From Methylocapsa sp. S129 (GTDB lineage: Bacteria; Pseudomonadota; Alphaproteobacteria; Rhizobiales; Beijerinckiaceae): a stretch of DNA of 64,000 nucleotides. Under the pieces are notes generated by a model, which worked only from the letters and a program-made list of their open reading frames with translations, was not told where the DNA came from and searched no databases. Both the position numbers and the translations under genes were made by a program. Below, piece after piece: positions 42,688 to 51,798 of this stretch. The stretch spans positions 1 through 64,000 of the forward strand of contig NZ_LMUI01000030.1 in assembly GCF_009765995.1 (NCBI RefSeq), written 5' to 3'. The stretch's first letter is position 1. The number at the start of each line of letters is the position of its first letter.

Positions 42688-42979
42688 CCCCGAGTTGTTG
42701 CCCAACCCGACGCCCGGTGAAATCCTGCTGGAAGAGTTTCTCAAGCCGCTCGCGCTAAGCCAGAACGCGCTAGCGCGGGCGCTGCGTGTGCCGCCGCGTC
42801 GCGTCAACGAAATCATCCTCGGCAAGCGCGCTATCAGCGCCGATACGGACTTGCGGCTGGCGCGATATTTTGGCGTTTCCGATGGCTTCTTCCTCGGACT
42901 TCAGGCCGACTACGACCTTATGGCGCGTCGGCGGCAAATCAGCCCTGACCTCGACGCGATCCAGCCGCGCGCCGCTTGA
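42659..42979 (+). CDS. higA: HigA antitoxin (XRE family)
   Basis: A 106-residue HigA. The helix-turn-helix domain is PTPGEILLEEFLKPLALSQN, ALARALRVPPRRVNEIILGK, ISADTDLRLARYFG. It neutralises HigB and represses the operon. ATG 42659 follows GGAGG by 9 bases; an internal ATG at 42680 is an alternative. A decayed copy of its 3' half lies at 43344-43440. Confidence 0.92.
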   Translation: MSKSSITMTNPELLPNPTPGEILLEEFLKPLALSQNALARALRVPPRRVNEIILGKRAISADTDLRLARYFGVSDGFFLGLQADYDLMARRRQISPDLDAIQPRAA

Positions 42980-43343
42980 TATCGCTGTGTCTCGCCCTTC
43001 TTCGCCTCGGCCTGCGTCGCCCTGCGCGGCCTCTTCAGGCACTGTTCACGCTCGGGCTTGCGGAACGCCCGCGGTCCGCGACGTCGGGGGACGCGGATTT
43101 CGATATTCGCCTCGCCTCAATTCCGGCGTCCTGGCGCGGGCGGCGGGAATAGCGCCCCAAACCTTCCGTCTCATCCAGCGAGCCTGCGACGCCGCCTTGG
43201 ATATACTTTGCATCTCCAAGGCTACGCATAGATTCCGTCGCCAAGCGCTCAGAACGCGTCAAAACCTGCGCAAGGCATGCGAATTGGCGTCACAGCCAAC
43301 GCCAATCGTGGCGACCGTGTGACGTCGCGTCCCTCCGTTATAT

Positions 43344-43440
43344 GGGCAAGCGCCATCAACGCCGATACCGACCCGCAGCTTGCCGGATTATCGGCGGTAA
43401 ATGACTCCGACCTCGACGCCATCCCGCTCCGCGCCGCCTC
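43344..43440 (+). pseudogene. Decayed fragment of a higA gene
   Basis: This stretch matches the higA 3' half. GGGCAAGCGCCATCAACGCC parallels GGCAAGCGCGCTATCAGCGC at about 42832, then CGATAC-CG-AC. After a deletion, CGACCTCGACGCCATCC parallels TGACCTCGACGCGATCC near 42948, followed by the shared GCCGC/CTC end. About 80 bases are missing from the middle. It records a duplicated, now dead, higBA copy. Confidence 0.6.
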
Positions 43441-43480
43441 GGCGCATTGCGGCTCGGCTTTATCGGCGCGCGTCTCACAG

Positions 43481-43656
43481 TTGCGTAGTCGCGACAAATT
43501 CTTTCTGAAAGACAGAACCTGTGTTACCTTGATAGCAAATCGCCCTAAGCCCGGCGACTATTTCAACCAAACGGCCGCGACTATCCAAAAACCGCAATTT
43601 TCCGTTTTTCACTTGCAAACCATTGATATCAAAGAATCCCGCCAGATAGAAATTTG
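43481..43656. repeat. Relic sharing sequence with the 12.6-13.1 kb region
   Basis: Two blocks match the accessory region near 13 kb in the same order. Block one, AATTCTTTCTGAAA (about 43497-43510), parallels 12661-12674. Block two, CTTGCAAACCATTGATATC, parallels CTTGCAAGCCATTGATTTC near 13003, ending in AGAAATTTGG at both sites. The 13-kb copy has an extra 198 bases, which is the MITE-like insertion plus its duplicated target. Confidence 0.55.
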
Positions 43657-43961
43657 GAGAACTTCGAAGAATTCTTGGGGGCCGCTAAAATTGTTCAGTT
43701 ATTTCAATGACGCCTGTCGTGACGGCCGCGTCGCTGCAAATTCTTGCAAACCCCGTTCTTCCTCCCTGACCGCGTCGCGCGCGCTGGCGCTGCTGCTTGG
43801 CCAAGTCGTCAATCGCATGTCACGATGCCGGGCGTAAGAGCTATGGATGGCACGGAAGTTGGATCGGGGGCCCTTGATCCGACTTTCCGGGATGACGGAG
43901 GGCTCTCAATCCATAAAGTGCAAAAACCCCGCGTCGAATGTTCCAACGTGAGAGGCTGCCT

Positions 43962-45845
43962 TTGACCATCTCCGAAACACGGCCGCGCGACGTTCACAAA
44001 AGCTCCCTGCCGGCTCTCAGCCTCGCGGCGCTCGGGATCGTGTTCGGCGACATCGGCACCAGCCCGCTCTACACATTCAAGACCGTGCTCGACCTGACGG
44101 GCGCCCATCCCGACGCCAGCGTGATTCTGGGGTCGCTGTCCCTGATCCTGTGGACCCTGGTTATCATCACCTCCATCAAATATGTCGGCTTCGCGATGCG
44201 CGTCGACAATGATGGCGAGGGCGGCATTCTTGCCTTGATGTCGCTGATCGGCATCAAGAAGGGGAATCGTCCGGTGATCGTCGCGGTCGGCCTGTTCGGC
44301 GCGGCGCTGATCTATGGCGACGGCGCGATCACGCCGGCCATATCGGTGCTTTCGGCGCTCGAAGGATTCGAGCAGGCGACGCCGGGCCTCACGCCCTATG
44401 TGCTGCCGGCCGCGGTCGTCATTCTCGTCGCGCTTTTCGCCATTCAGCCGCAAGGCACGGCGCGCATCGGGCGCGCGTTCGGCCCGGTCATGCTCGCCTG
44501 GTTCGTTGTGATGGCAGTCCTGGGCGTTTACGGCATCGCGCAGCATCCGAGCATCGTGGCGGCCGTCAATCCGATTTACGGCCTGCGCTTTCTCTTCTCG
44601 GGCGGTCTAGCGAGCTTCCTGGTGCTGGGCGGCGTCTTCCTCTGCGTGACGGGCGCTGAGGCGCTTTACGCCGATATGGGACATTTCGGGCCCGTGCCTA
44701 TTCGCATCGCCTGGAATTTCGTCGTCCTGCCGAGCCTGTTGCTGAACTATGCCGGGCAGGCGGCGCTGGTGCTGGAAGGCGCCCCGACAGACGGCAATAT
44801 CTTTTACCGCCTGTGTCCCGCGCCATTGCTGATGCCGCTGATCGTGCTGGCGACGGTCGCCACCATCATTGCGAGCCAATCGATCATCACCGGCGCGTTT
44901 TCGATGACGCGGCAGGCGATTCAACTCGGCTGGATGCCGCGTCTCGCGATCAAGCAGACCTCGTCCGACGGCTACGGCCAGATCTATGTCGGCGTCGTCA
45001 ACTGGCTGTTGATGCTCGTCACGCTCGGGCTGACTTTGGGCTTTGGCAAGTCCGACAATCTGGCGGCCGCCTATGGCATTGCGGTGTCGCTGACGATGCT
45101 GATGACGTCGGTGCTGCTGTTCATCGCGATGCGCGAGATTTGGGGCTGGAGCCTGTGGGCGGCCGGTCTGGTCGCGGGCGGCTTTCTCATCGTCGACGCC
45201 GCGTTCTTCGCGGCCAATCTGGCCAAGGTTTTCGAAGGCGGCTATGTGCCGCTACTGCTGGCGGCCGCGGTCTATGGCGTGATGTGGATATGGCATCGCG
45301 GCGCCGGGGCGGTTCACGCGCGTATGCTGGAGACCTTTACGCCGATCGAGCCGTTCCTCGCCAAAGTGCAATCGGGCGCCATTCCGCGCGTTCCTGGCGC
45401 CGCTGTCTTCTTCACGCGCACGGTGCAGGGCGCGCCGCCGGTTCTGATGTGGCATGTGAAGCACAATCGCGCGTTGCATGAGTTCGTGCTCGTGCTCAGA
45501 CTGGTCGTCGTTTCGACGCCGCGCGTCGCCCAAGCGGATCGCCTGACGTTGACGCGAACGGAGCCGAATTTCTGGCGCGCCGAGGCGCGCTACGGTTTTA
45601 TGGAGACGCCCGACGTTCCCAGGCTTCTGCACGACACCAGAGCGATGGGCTGCAACATCGATCTGGATGACGTGACCTATTATGTCGGCCACGAAACCAT
45701 CGTGTCGCGCGATGACGGCCTAGGGCTGCCGCATTGGCAAGAGGCGGTCTTTTCCGTCATGGAGCGCAACGCCTCGCGCATCAGCGATTTCCTGAAACTG
45801 CCGAGCGACCAGCTTGTCGAAGTCGGACGGCAGATCGCGATTTGA
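43962..45845 (+). CDS. kup: Kup/Trk-type potassium uptake protein
   Basis: A 627-residue K+ transporter of the Kup (HAK/KUP/KT) family. The signature GIVFGDIGTSPLYTFKTV opens the first of about 12 transmembrane segments, with NDGEGGILALMSLI and ALIYGDGAITPAISVLSALE following; the C-terminal third (about 460-627) is cytoplasmic. Kup imports potassium with protons, mostly at low pH or low osmolarity. TTG 43962 is favoured because GAGAGG lies 7 bases upstream; an upstream ATG at 43938 has no such site. Confidence 0.93.
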   Translation: MTISETRPRDVHKSSLPALSLAALGIVFGDIGTSPLYTFKTVLDLTGAHPDASVILGSLSLILWTLVIITSIKYVGFAMRVDNDGEGGILALMSLIGIKKGNRPVIVAVGLFGAALIYGDGAITPAISVLSALEGFEQATPGLTPYVLPAAVVILVALFAIQPQGTARIGRAFGPVMLAWFVVMAVLGVYGIAQHPSIVAAVNPIYGLRFLFSGGLASFLVLGGVFLCVTGAEALYADMGHFGPVPIRIAWNFVVLPSLLLNYAGQAALVLEGAPTDGNIFYRLCPAPLLMPLIVLATVATIIASQSIITGAFSMTRQAIQLGWMPRLAIKQTSSDGYGQIYVGVVNWLLMLVTLGLTLGFGKSDNLAAAYGIAVSLTMLMTSVLLFIAMREIWGWSLWAAGLVAGGFLIVDAAFFAANLAKVFEGGYVPLLLAAAVYGVMWIWHRGAGAVHARMLETFTPIEPFLAKVQSGAIPRVPGAAVFFTRTVQGAPPVLMWHVKHNRALHEFVLVLRLVVVSTPRVAQADRLTLTRTEPNFWRAEARYGFMETPDVPRLLHDTRAMGCNIDLDDVTYYVGHETIVSRDDGLGLPHWQEAVFSVMERNASRISDFLKLPSDQLVEVGRQIAI

Positions 45846-45854
45846 GAGTGTTTG

Positions 45855-46931
45855 CTACACGTTGTCGCCGAGAATCGCGGCGACGACCGCATCCGTGACG
45901 GCGCGCGTCGTCGCCGCGCCGCCAAGATCGGGCGTATGCAGCGCCGGATCGGCGGTGACGCGCTCGATCGCGCGCATCAGGCGGTCGGCCGCGCGCCTCT
46001 CGCCGATATGCTCCAGCATCATCGTCGCGGTCCAGAATGCGCCGACGGGATTGGCGATTCCCTTGCCGGCGATATCGAAGGCCGAGCCGTGAATGGGCTC
46101 GAACATCGAGGGGAACTTCCGCTCAGGATTGAGATTGGCGGTCGCCGCGATGCCGAGTGAGCCGGCAAGGCTGGCGGCAAGATCGGACAGGATGTCGGCA
46201 TGCAGGTTGGTGGCGACAATCGTGTCGAGCGTCGCCGGCTTCATCGTCATGCGCATGGTCATCGCATCGACCAGCATTTTGTCCCACGCGACATCGGGAA
46301 ACTCGCGCGCCACTTCGGCGCCGATTTCGTCCCACATCACCATGGCGTGGCGCTGCGCGTTCGACTTGGTCACGATGGTGAGAAGTTTGCGCAGGCGCGA
46401 GCGCGCCAGTGCGAAGGCGAAGCGGAAGATCCGTTCGACGCCGGCGCGCGTCATGATCGAGACGTCAGTCGCAACTTCCTCGGGCAGGCCGCGATGGACG
46501 CGCCCGCCGACGCCGGCATATTCGCCCTCCGAATTCTCGCGCACGATCACCCAATCGAGTTCGGGGCCGGCGACGTGGCGCAGCGGGCTGACGATGCCCG
46601 GCAGGATGCGGGTCGGGCGGACATTGGCGTATTGATCGAAGGGCTGGCAGATCGCCAGGCGCAATCCCCACAGGCTGATGTGATCGGGCACGTCGGGCGC
46701 GCCGACGGCGCCAAAAAAGATCGCATCGTGGTTCTTGATCTGGTCGCGTCCGTCCTGCGGCATCATCAGTCCGGTCGCTTTATAATAATCCGAGCCCCAG
46801 TCGAAATGATCGAAGGCGAGATCGAATCCGCCATCGCGCCGGGCGAGCGCGGCGAGAACCTCGATGCCGGCGGCAATCACCTCCTTGCCGATCCCGTCGC
46901 CGGGAATAGCTGCGATTCTGTAGCGCTTCAT
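45855..46931 (-). CDS. Tartrate dehydrogenase / D-malate dehydrogenase family
   Basis: A 358-residue isocitrate/isopropylmalate dehydrogenase-family enzyme. IAAIPGDGIGKEVIAAGIEV, FFGAVGAPDVPDHISLWGLR, VIVRENSEGEYAGVGGRVH, the catalytic Lys/Tyr region VTKSNAQRHAMVMW and EPIHGSAFDIAGKGIANPVG are present. The VRENSEGEYAG form and DVPDHISLWG point to tartrate dehydrogenase/D-malate decarboxylase (TtuC/DmlA-like) rather than LeuB. It oxidises tartrate or D-malate with NAD. It converges with kup. Confidence 0.9.
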   Translation of the reverse strand: MKRYRIAAIPGDGIGKEVIAAGIEVLAALARRDGGFDLAFDHFDWGSDYYKATGLMMPQDGRDQIKNHDAIFFGAVGAPDVPDHISLWGLRLAICQPFDQYANVRPTRILPGIVSPLRHVAGPELDWVIVRENSEGEYAGVGGRVHRGLPEEVATDVSIMTRAGVERIFRFAFALARSRLRKLLTIVTKSNAQRHAMVMWDEIGAEVAREFPDVAWDKMLVDAMTMRMTMKPATLDTIVATNLHADILSDLAASLAGSLGIAATANLNPERKFPSMFEPIHGSAFDIAGKGIANPVGAFWTATMMLEHIGERRAADRLMRAIERVTADPALHTPDLGGAATTRAVTDAVVAAILGDNV

Positions 46932-47689
46932 CGGACAAGCTCCATAAGATCAGCCGCGGCGTGGGATTAAAAAAGAAGAGGCGCCGAAGCGTCTCCGGAT
47001 TTCGTTCATTATGCACGGCGGCCAGGAGATTTCCGATCACTTCTGGATGCAGGTGGCCGCGGTCGCCGCCGTGCATTCGTCCAAGCCCGTGAATACCGGA
47101 TCGTCGACCTTGTCGCCTTCGACCAGGTCGATCATACAGTCGGCGCCTTGTAGCTCATTTCGAACGCCGCTGGCCGGCGAGGGTTTCGACCCGCCCTTCC
47201 TTGCCCATCGCTGCTTCATCGCCGATCATATCGGCGGCGGCGCTCTCGCTGTCGAGCGGCGGGATTGTCGCCCATGAGCTGGCTGGCGATGAGCTCATCC
47301 TGGCATGGATACTTGATAGATTGGCCGATATTTGCGCCGTCGCGCGTGCTGGGTTCGCGGCGATAAGTCGATCTGCGCCGATCCCGCGGCGGCCAAGAGC
47401 CAAATTCCACTGATCTATCGACGACAATCTGCCTCTGCTGACGCCGCATGGGCGAAGCGAACGCGTGCGCGCGGCGTTCTTTTTCAAATTGGGGCAACTA
47501 CTTAACTGAAAATTAACCATCCTGGCTTTACAGTATATTACGTTAAGGAAATCAAAAAGAACGAGTTCATGATTCGCTGGGGGCGAATTATCTCCAAAAA
47601 ATTAGAGTCTTTAAAGGCGATACTGTCAGCATAGGCAGTCTCGCCGATGAAGAATGCGCATATCGCTCATTGTGCGGCGGGGCCTAATC
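46932..47689. other. Gene-poor region upstream of ftcR
   Basis: About 760 bases between two divergent genes. A minus-strand frame ending at 47037 reads MIDLVEGDKVDDPVFTGLDE followed by CTAATAATCIQ, and two neighbouring frames upstream also look faintly coding (for example GQSIKYPCQDELIASQLM). These may be frameshifted pieces of one decayed protein, possibly a sugar-binding protein C-terminus, but I could not confirm that. The last 150 bases are AT-rich and should hold the ftcR promoter. Confidence 0.4.
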
Positions 47690-48433
47690 ATGTTTGTTAT
47701 AGTCGATGAAAGAACAGTGGTTGCCGGCGGGTATGCTTCTAGTTTTGATCGCGAAGGGATATCTTCTGCCGGCATCGATCCCGCCGAATTCCGGGATTGG
47801 ATCGGAAAGGTCAGCGAGAACGACATTCTCGCCATCGAGGCCTTCCTGATCGGCGACTGCGTGGAACGCGAGGCCTATCCGCGCCTGATCAGAGAACGGT
47901 CAAAAGCCCCTGTCATTATCCTCAATGAAAGACAATCGCTCGATCAGACTTTGGAGCTTTTCGCCGCTGGCGTCGACGACGTCTTGCGCAAACCGGTTCA
48001 TGTGCGCGAGATCCTCGCCCGCGTCGGAGCGATCAACCGCCGCAATCAAGGCGAGGTCGATCATGAAGTCATCGGCGAAATGTGCGTCTACTTCGACGGA
48101 CGCGATCCGGAGGTCAATGGCGAGGTGCTGCCGCTGCCCAGGCGCGAACGGCGCATTCTGGAATATTTTGTGAGCAACAAGGGCCGCAGAATAACCAAGT
48201 CGCAAATATTCAATTCGATCTACGGCATTTTCGACGAAAACGTCGATGAGAACGTTGTGGAAAGCCACATCAGCAAACTCCGCAAGAAACTGAAGCATCG
48301 CCTCGGCTTCGATCCGATCGATTCGAAGCGCTACCTCGGCTATTGCCTGGAAAAACTGCCGACCCCAGCCGCCTGTCAAAAAGGAGCCGCGCCGGCCGGG
48401 CAATGGGCGGCGGCGTGGCCTCAGGGTTGGTGA
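47690..48433 (+). CDS. ftcR: Flagellar transcriptional regulator FtcR/Rem
   Basis: A 247-residue OmpR-type regulator, equivalent to FtcR of Brucella and Rem of Sinorhizobium, activators of flagellar genes. It opens [15 protein letters not shown], has [20 protein letters not shown] at the end of the receiver domain and a C-terminal winged helix ([44 protein letters not shown]). The receiver lacks a recognisable phospho-acceptor aspartate, as is usual for this family. The C-terminus has about 24 extra residues rich in Ala, Gly and Trp. ATG 47690 is the family start. Confidence 0.92.
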   Translation: MFVIVDERTVVAGGYASSFDREGISSAGIDPAEFRDWIGKVSENDILAIEAFLIGDCVEREAYPRLIRERSKAPVIILNERQSLDQTLELFAAGVDDVLRKPVHVREILARVGAINRRNQGEVDHEVIGEMCVYFDGRDPEVNGEVLPLPRRERRILEYFVSNKGRRITKSQIFNSIYGIFDENVDENVVESHISKLRKKLKHRLGFDPIDSKRYLGYCLEKLPTPAACQKGAAPAGQWAAAWPQGW

Positions 48434-48613
48434 CGAAGCGAGCCTCAAGAGGCCTCACGCATGTCTCGCCGTGGGAGAACGCGAGCGGGTCTCTTAAGAA
48501 ATCATCAATTTTGACCGCGTAACTATTGACTGTTTCTTTGCGAGCGGCGAGCGCCGATTTTCGCGGGTTGACGCGTGGGCCTGCGAACGAGGCTGCGATG
48601 AGAATGAATTGAC

Positions 48614-49465
48614 ATGACGAACACCACGTCAACCTATCTGACGGTCATGCAGAACCTGCCCAAAATGCAGGCGATGACGGCTGCCAATCCTGCTGTCAAA
48701 ACGGCGAGCGCCTATTATGCCGCCAATATCGGCAAAGTCACGTCGATCGATGATTTTGTCGGCAATTACCGGCTTTTGTCCTACGCCCTGGACGCTTATG
48801 GGCTGGGCGACCAAATCAATTCGACGGCGCTGATAAAACAGGTCCTCGAGGGCGGCGTCAGCAATTCGAAAAGCCTCGCCAATACGTTGCCGCAATGGAC
48901 GGCTTTCGCGACGGCTTTCAACTTCGCCGCGAACGGCGCTTCGTCGGTCTCTACGTCGACAGCCATCGCAACGACGGAAAGCAACTACGACGAGCAGCAA
49001 CTGGAAAGCAACGAGGGCCAGCAGGACATTGGCGTGCAGCTTGCGCTTTATTTCAACCGCGTCGCGCCGACTGTGACAAACGCGTATGGCATTCTCGCGA
49101 ACCAGAACTTGCTCGAAGTCGTCGAAACGATTTTTGGCCTGCCGTCCTCGTTTTCCGCGGAGAATATCGACGTCCAGGCCAAGACTCTCAACAATCTCTT
49201 CAAAATATCGGATCTGCAAGATCCGGCCAAACTGCAGCAGCTTACCGAACGTTTCACCGCCGCCTATGACATGACTTATGGGGGTTCGTCGTCGTCAACG
49301 ACATCGCTGACGGTATCGGGGTCGTCGTCATCTTCGTCGTCGTCCACGCCTTCGGCCGCCATCACGATATTGAGCGGCATTATTAGTTCGAACAGTTCCA
49401 GCAGCAGCTCCATCTTCAGCAACGCCCTGTTGGAAAGCCTGCAGAGCTTCACGCTCGGCGGTTAA
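48614..49465 (+). CDS. DUF1217 flagellar-cluster protein with Ser-rich tail
   Basis: A 283-residue protein. Residues about 1-225 match DUF1217, a family encoded in Rhizobiales flagellar clusters and thought to be a flagellar structural or export-linked component (ASAYYAANIGKVTSIDDFVG, LLSYALDAYGLGD, LYFNRVAPTVTNAYGILANQ). The last 60 residues are a serine/threonine-rich tail, unusual for the family, with runs of four to nine serines. No signal peptide is seen, as expected for flagellar type III export. Confidence 0.8.
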   Translation: MTNTTSTYLTVMQNLPKMQAMTAANPAVKTASAYYAANIGKVTSIDDFVGNYRLLSYALDAYGLGDQINSTALIKQVLEGGVSNSKSLANTLPQWTAFATAFNFAANGASSVSTSTAIATTESNYDEQQLESNEGQQDIGVQLALYFNRVAPTVTNAYGILANQNLLEVVETIFGLPSSFSAENIDVQAKTLNNLFKISDLQDPAKLQQLTERFTAAYDMTYGGSSSSTTSLTVSGSSSSSSSSTPSAAITILSGIISSNSSSSSSIFSNALLESLQSFTLGG

Positions 49466-49624
49466 TTCGGCGCTCTCTCCTTCCGGAATGGCGTCCAGCT
49501 CAAAAAGGCGGCCCGTCCCTTGGTGGCGCGGAGCCAGTCTGGCGCAAGCATCTTGTTGTCTCATCGCCCCCTGCCGTCGCCCCAGAGGCTCGGGGCTGTT
49601 CCTCATGCCTGGATACATGCAACG

Positions 49625-51700
49625 ATGAACCAATCGTCCCAGTCTTTCGTGCCTGACAAGACAGTGTGGCCGGAAAAACTGGACCGACGCCACTCCATCG
49701 AGCAGCTTCTGGAAACGCCGATCGTGGGAAAGTTCGATGGGCCCGCGCCGGCTGAGATTTTTTATAATTGCGGGACTGCTCTGTGGAATCGCGGGCGCGC
49801 GCCCGAAGCCATCGAAATGCTGGACGCCGCGCTGCGGGCGCGGCCGGATTATCCCGAGGCCTTGTGCCTGGGCGGCTTCATCCTGGGGGAGGCCGGCCAA
49901 TTTGAAGCCGCCCTGCGTTTCTATGGCCAGGCGCTGAGCTTCAAACCCGACTATCTCGTCGCTTTGTCCAATCTGGGGAAACTGCTTTTCAATCTTCGCC
50001 GTTTTGACGAAGCGCTCGCCGCTTTCGACAAGGCGACCGCCATCGCGCCGACCAACGCCGACGGCTGGAACAATCGCGCTGGCGCGTTGCGCGAATTGGG
50101 TCGCCTGGAGGAATCGCTCCTCGCTTGCCGGAAAGCGATGGAGTTGCGCCCCGATTTTGCCGAGGCGACTCTCAATTGCGGCACCGCGCTGATGAAGCTC
50201 GGCCGTCACGAAGAAGCGTTGCCGTTCTACCAAAAAGCCAAAGCGCTCAAGCAGGATTTTGCTGTCGCTATGTGCGGCGAAGGCTTGATTTTGAAAGCGC
50301 TCGGTCGATTCGACGAGGCCTTGGCCGCATTCGATGAGGCCGTGCGGCTCGGCGACGTCGACTCCATCAGCAATAGGGGCTGCCTGCTTCTGATGCTGGG
50401 CGATTTCGAACAGGGATGGGAGGGCTACGAAAGCCGATGGCTCGCGGGCAAGTCGCTGAAAGACGCTTTGGGTGTCAAATTTCCCGACTGGTCGGGCAAG
50501 GTTGTCGCAGGCGAGCGGCTTCTCGTCATGAACGATCATGGGTTAGGCGATACGATTCAGTTTTCCCGCTATGTCGTGCTGGCGGCGCGGGCCGGCGCCG
50601 AAGTGACATTTCTCTGCCCGAAGAAACTGCATCGCCTGTTCGCGGCCTATGACGGCGTCCGTCTTGTCGACGAGATACAGGCGTCGGAGACATTCGACGC
50701 GCAGATCGCGGTCAGCAGCATGCCGCGCGCATTTGGCACGCGGCTTGAGAGCGTTCCAGCGCCTGTTCCGTATTTGAAGCCCGAAGAGGCGCTCCTCGCG
50801 AAATGGGCCACGCGCATCGGCGCACATGGTTTCAAGATCGGGATCAGTTGGCAGGGCAATCCCAATCCGGAGGCCGATATCGGTCGCTCCGTTCCGCTCG
50901 CCGCATTCGCCAGCCTGGCCGCTTTGCCCAATGTGCGTCTGATATCGATTCAGAAGGGCGTGGGATCCGAACAACTCGTCAATTTGCCTCCGGGCATGGC
51001 TGTGGAAACGCTGGGGGCGGATTTCGACGCCGGCCCTGACGCTTTCGTCGATACGGCGGCTGTGATCGCCCATGTCGATCTTGTCGTGACCTGCGATACT
51101 TCGATCGCCCATCTCGCCGGCGCGTTGGGCGCGCCTGTCTGGGTGGCCTTGAAGCACGTGGCGGAGTGGCGTTGGCTGCGCGAGCGCGCGGATTCGCCGT
51201 GGTATCCGTCCATGCGGTTGTTCCGCCAGAGCGAGCGGGGCGACTGGAGCGGTTTGTTTGCGCGCATTACGGCCGCTCTCGATCCGCTCGTCAGACAGGA
51301 GAGCCCTGCGATCCCCGGGCAAGCGATCGCCATTCCCGGCGCGGTCGGCGAATTGATCGACAAGATCACGATACTCGAGATCAAATCCGAGCGGATGTCG
51401 GATGCGGGAAAACTGCGCAATGTCCGCAACGAACTGAGGCTTCTCCTCGCGCTGCAGAAAAACGAAGACCTGAATCCTCCGCCTCTCGACGGTCTGAGGA
51501 CGAGCCTAAAGGCGGTGAATGCGGAGCTGTGGGAGACCGAGGACAACATTCGAATCTGCGAGAAGAACGATGATTTCGGGCCGACGTTCATCGCGCTCGC
51601 GCGCGCCGTCTATAAGCTCAACGACAAGCGCGCTGCGTTGAAGCTCGAAATCAATCGGCTGCTTGGCTCCGCGATCGTCGAGGAAAAATCCTACGCTTGA
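49625..51700 (+). CDS. TPR-glycosyltransferase-DUF6165 fusion protein
   Basis: A 691-residue protein of three parts. Residues about 40-275 are TPR repeats (EIFYNCGTALWNRGRAPEAI, EALCLGGFILGEAGQFEAAL, YLVALSNLGKLLFNLRRFDE and further units). Residues about 290-565 are a GT-B glycosyltransferase-like domain (FKIGISWQGNPNPEADIGRS, VVTCDTSIAHLAGALGAPVW). Residues about 578-691 match DUF6165 (GAVGELIDKITILEIKSERM). TPR-linked glycosyltransferases often glycosylate proteins. Its place between ftcR/DUF1217 and flgE suggests flagellar protein glycosylation. ATG 49625 is chosen by homology; the upstream extension is not convincing. Confidence 0.82.
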   Translation: MNQSSQSFVPDKTVWPEKLDRRHSIEQLLETPIVGKFDGPAPAEIFYNCGTALWNRGRAPEAIEMLDAALRARPDYPEALCLGGFILGEAGQFEAALRFYGQALSFKPDYLVALSNLGKLLFNLRRFDEALAAFDKATAIAPTNADGWNNRAGALRELGRLEESLLACRKAMELRPDFAEATLNCGTALMKLGRHEEALPFYQKAKALKQDFAVAMCGEGLILKALGRFDEALAAFDEAVRLGDVDSISNRGCLLLMLGDFEQGWEGYESRWLAGKSLKDALGVKFPDWSGKVVAGERLLVMNDHGLGDTIQFSRYVVLAARAGAEVTFLCPKKLHRLFAAYDGVRLVDEIQASETFDAQIAVSSMPRAFGTRLESVPAPVPYLKPEEALLAKWATRIGAHGFKIGISWQGNPNPEADIGRSVPLAAFASLAALPNVRLISIQKGVGSEQLVNLPPGMAVETLGADFDAGPDAFVDTAAVIAHVDLVVTCDTSIAHLAGALGAPVWVALKHVAEWRWLRERADSPWYPSMRLFRQSERGDWSGLFARITAALDPLVRQESPAIPGQAIAIPGAVGELIDKITILEIKSERMSDAGKLRNVRNELRLLLALQKNEDLNPPPLDGLRTSLKAVNAELWETEDNIRICEKNDDFGPTFIALARAVYKLNDKRAALKLEINRLLGSAIVEEKSYA

Positions 51701-51798
51701 CGCCTGTTCGATAGATAGGCGTCGTCGATCCGTTGCGATTTCCCCATCGTCGCCGCACTATGACGATCAGCCATATCGACGCTTAAGGTTGAAAGCAC

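Larger units (their letters stand above)
42980..43961. other. Decayed accessory DNA before kup
   Basis: About 980 bases without a convincing gene. It contains a degenerate higA fragment (43344-43440), a sequence shared with 12.6-13.1 kb (43481-43656) and nothing else recognised. The long open frame at about 43277-43837 crosses both relics and has no family resemblance, so I do not treat it as a gene. Confidence 0.55.

Noticed and set aside
43277-43837. A 186-codon frame before kup
   Set aside because: It crosses the higA relic and the shared non-coding relic; no family resemblance or ribosome-binding site.
49280-49440. Ser-codon runs in the DUF1217 gene as a simple-sequence repeat artefact
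   Set aside because: The serine codons vary (tcg, tca, agc, tcc), so this is coding low complexity, not a mononucleotide-type repeat.
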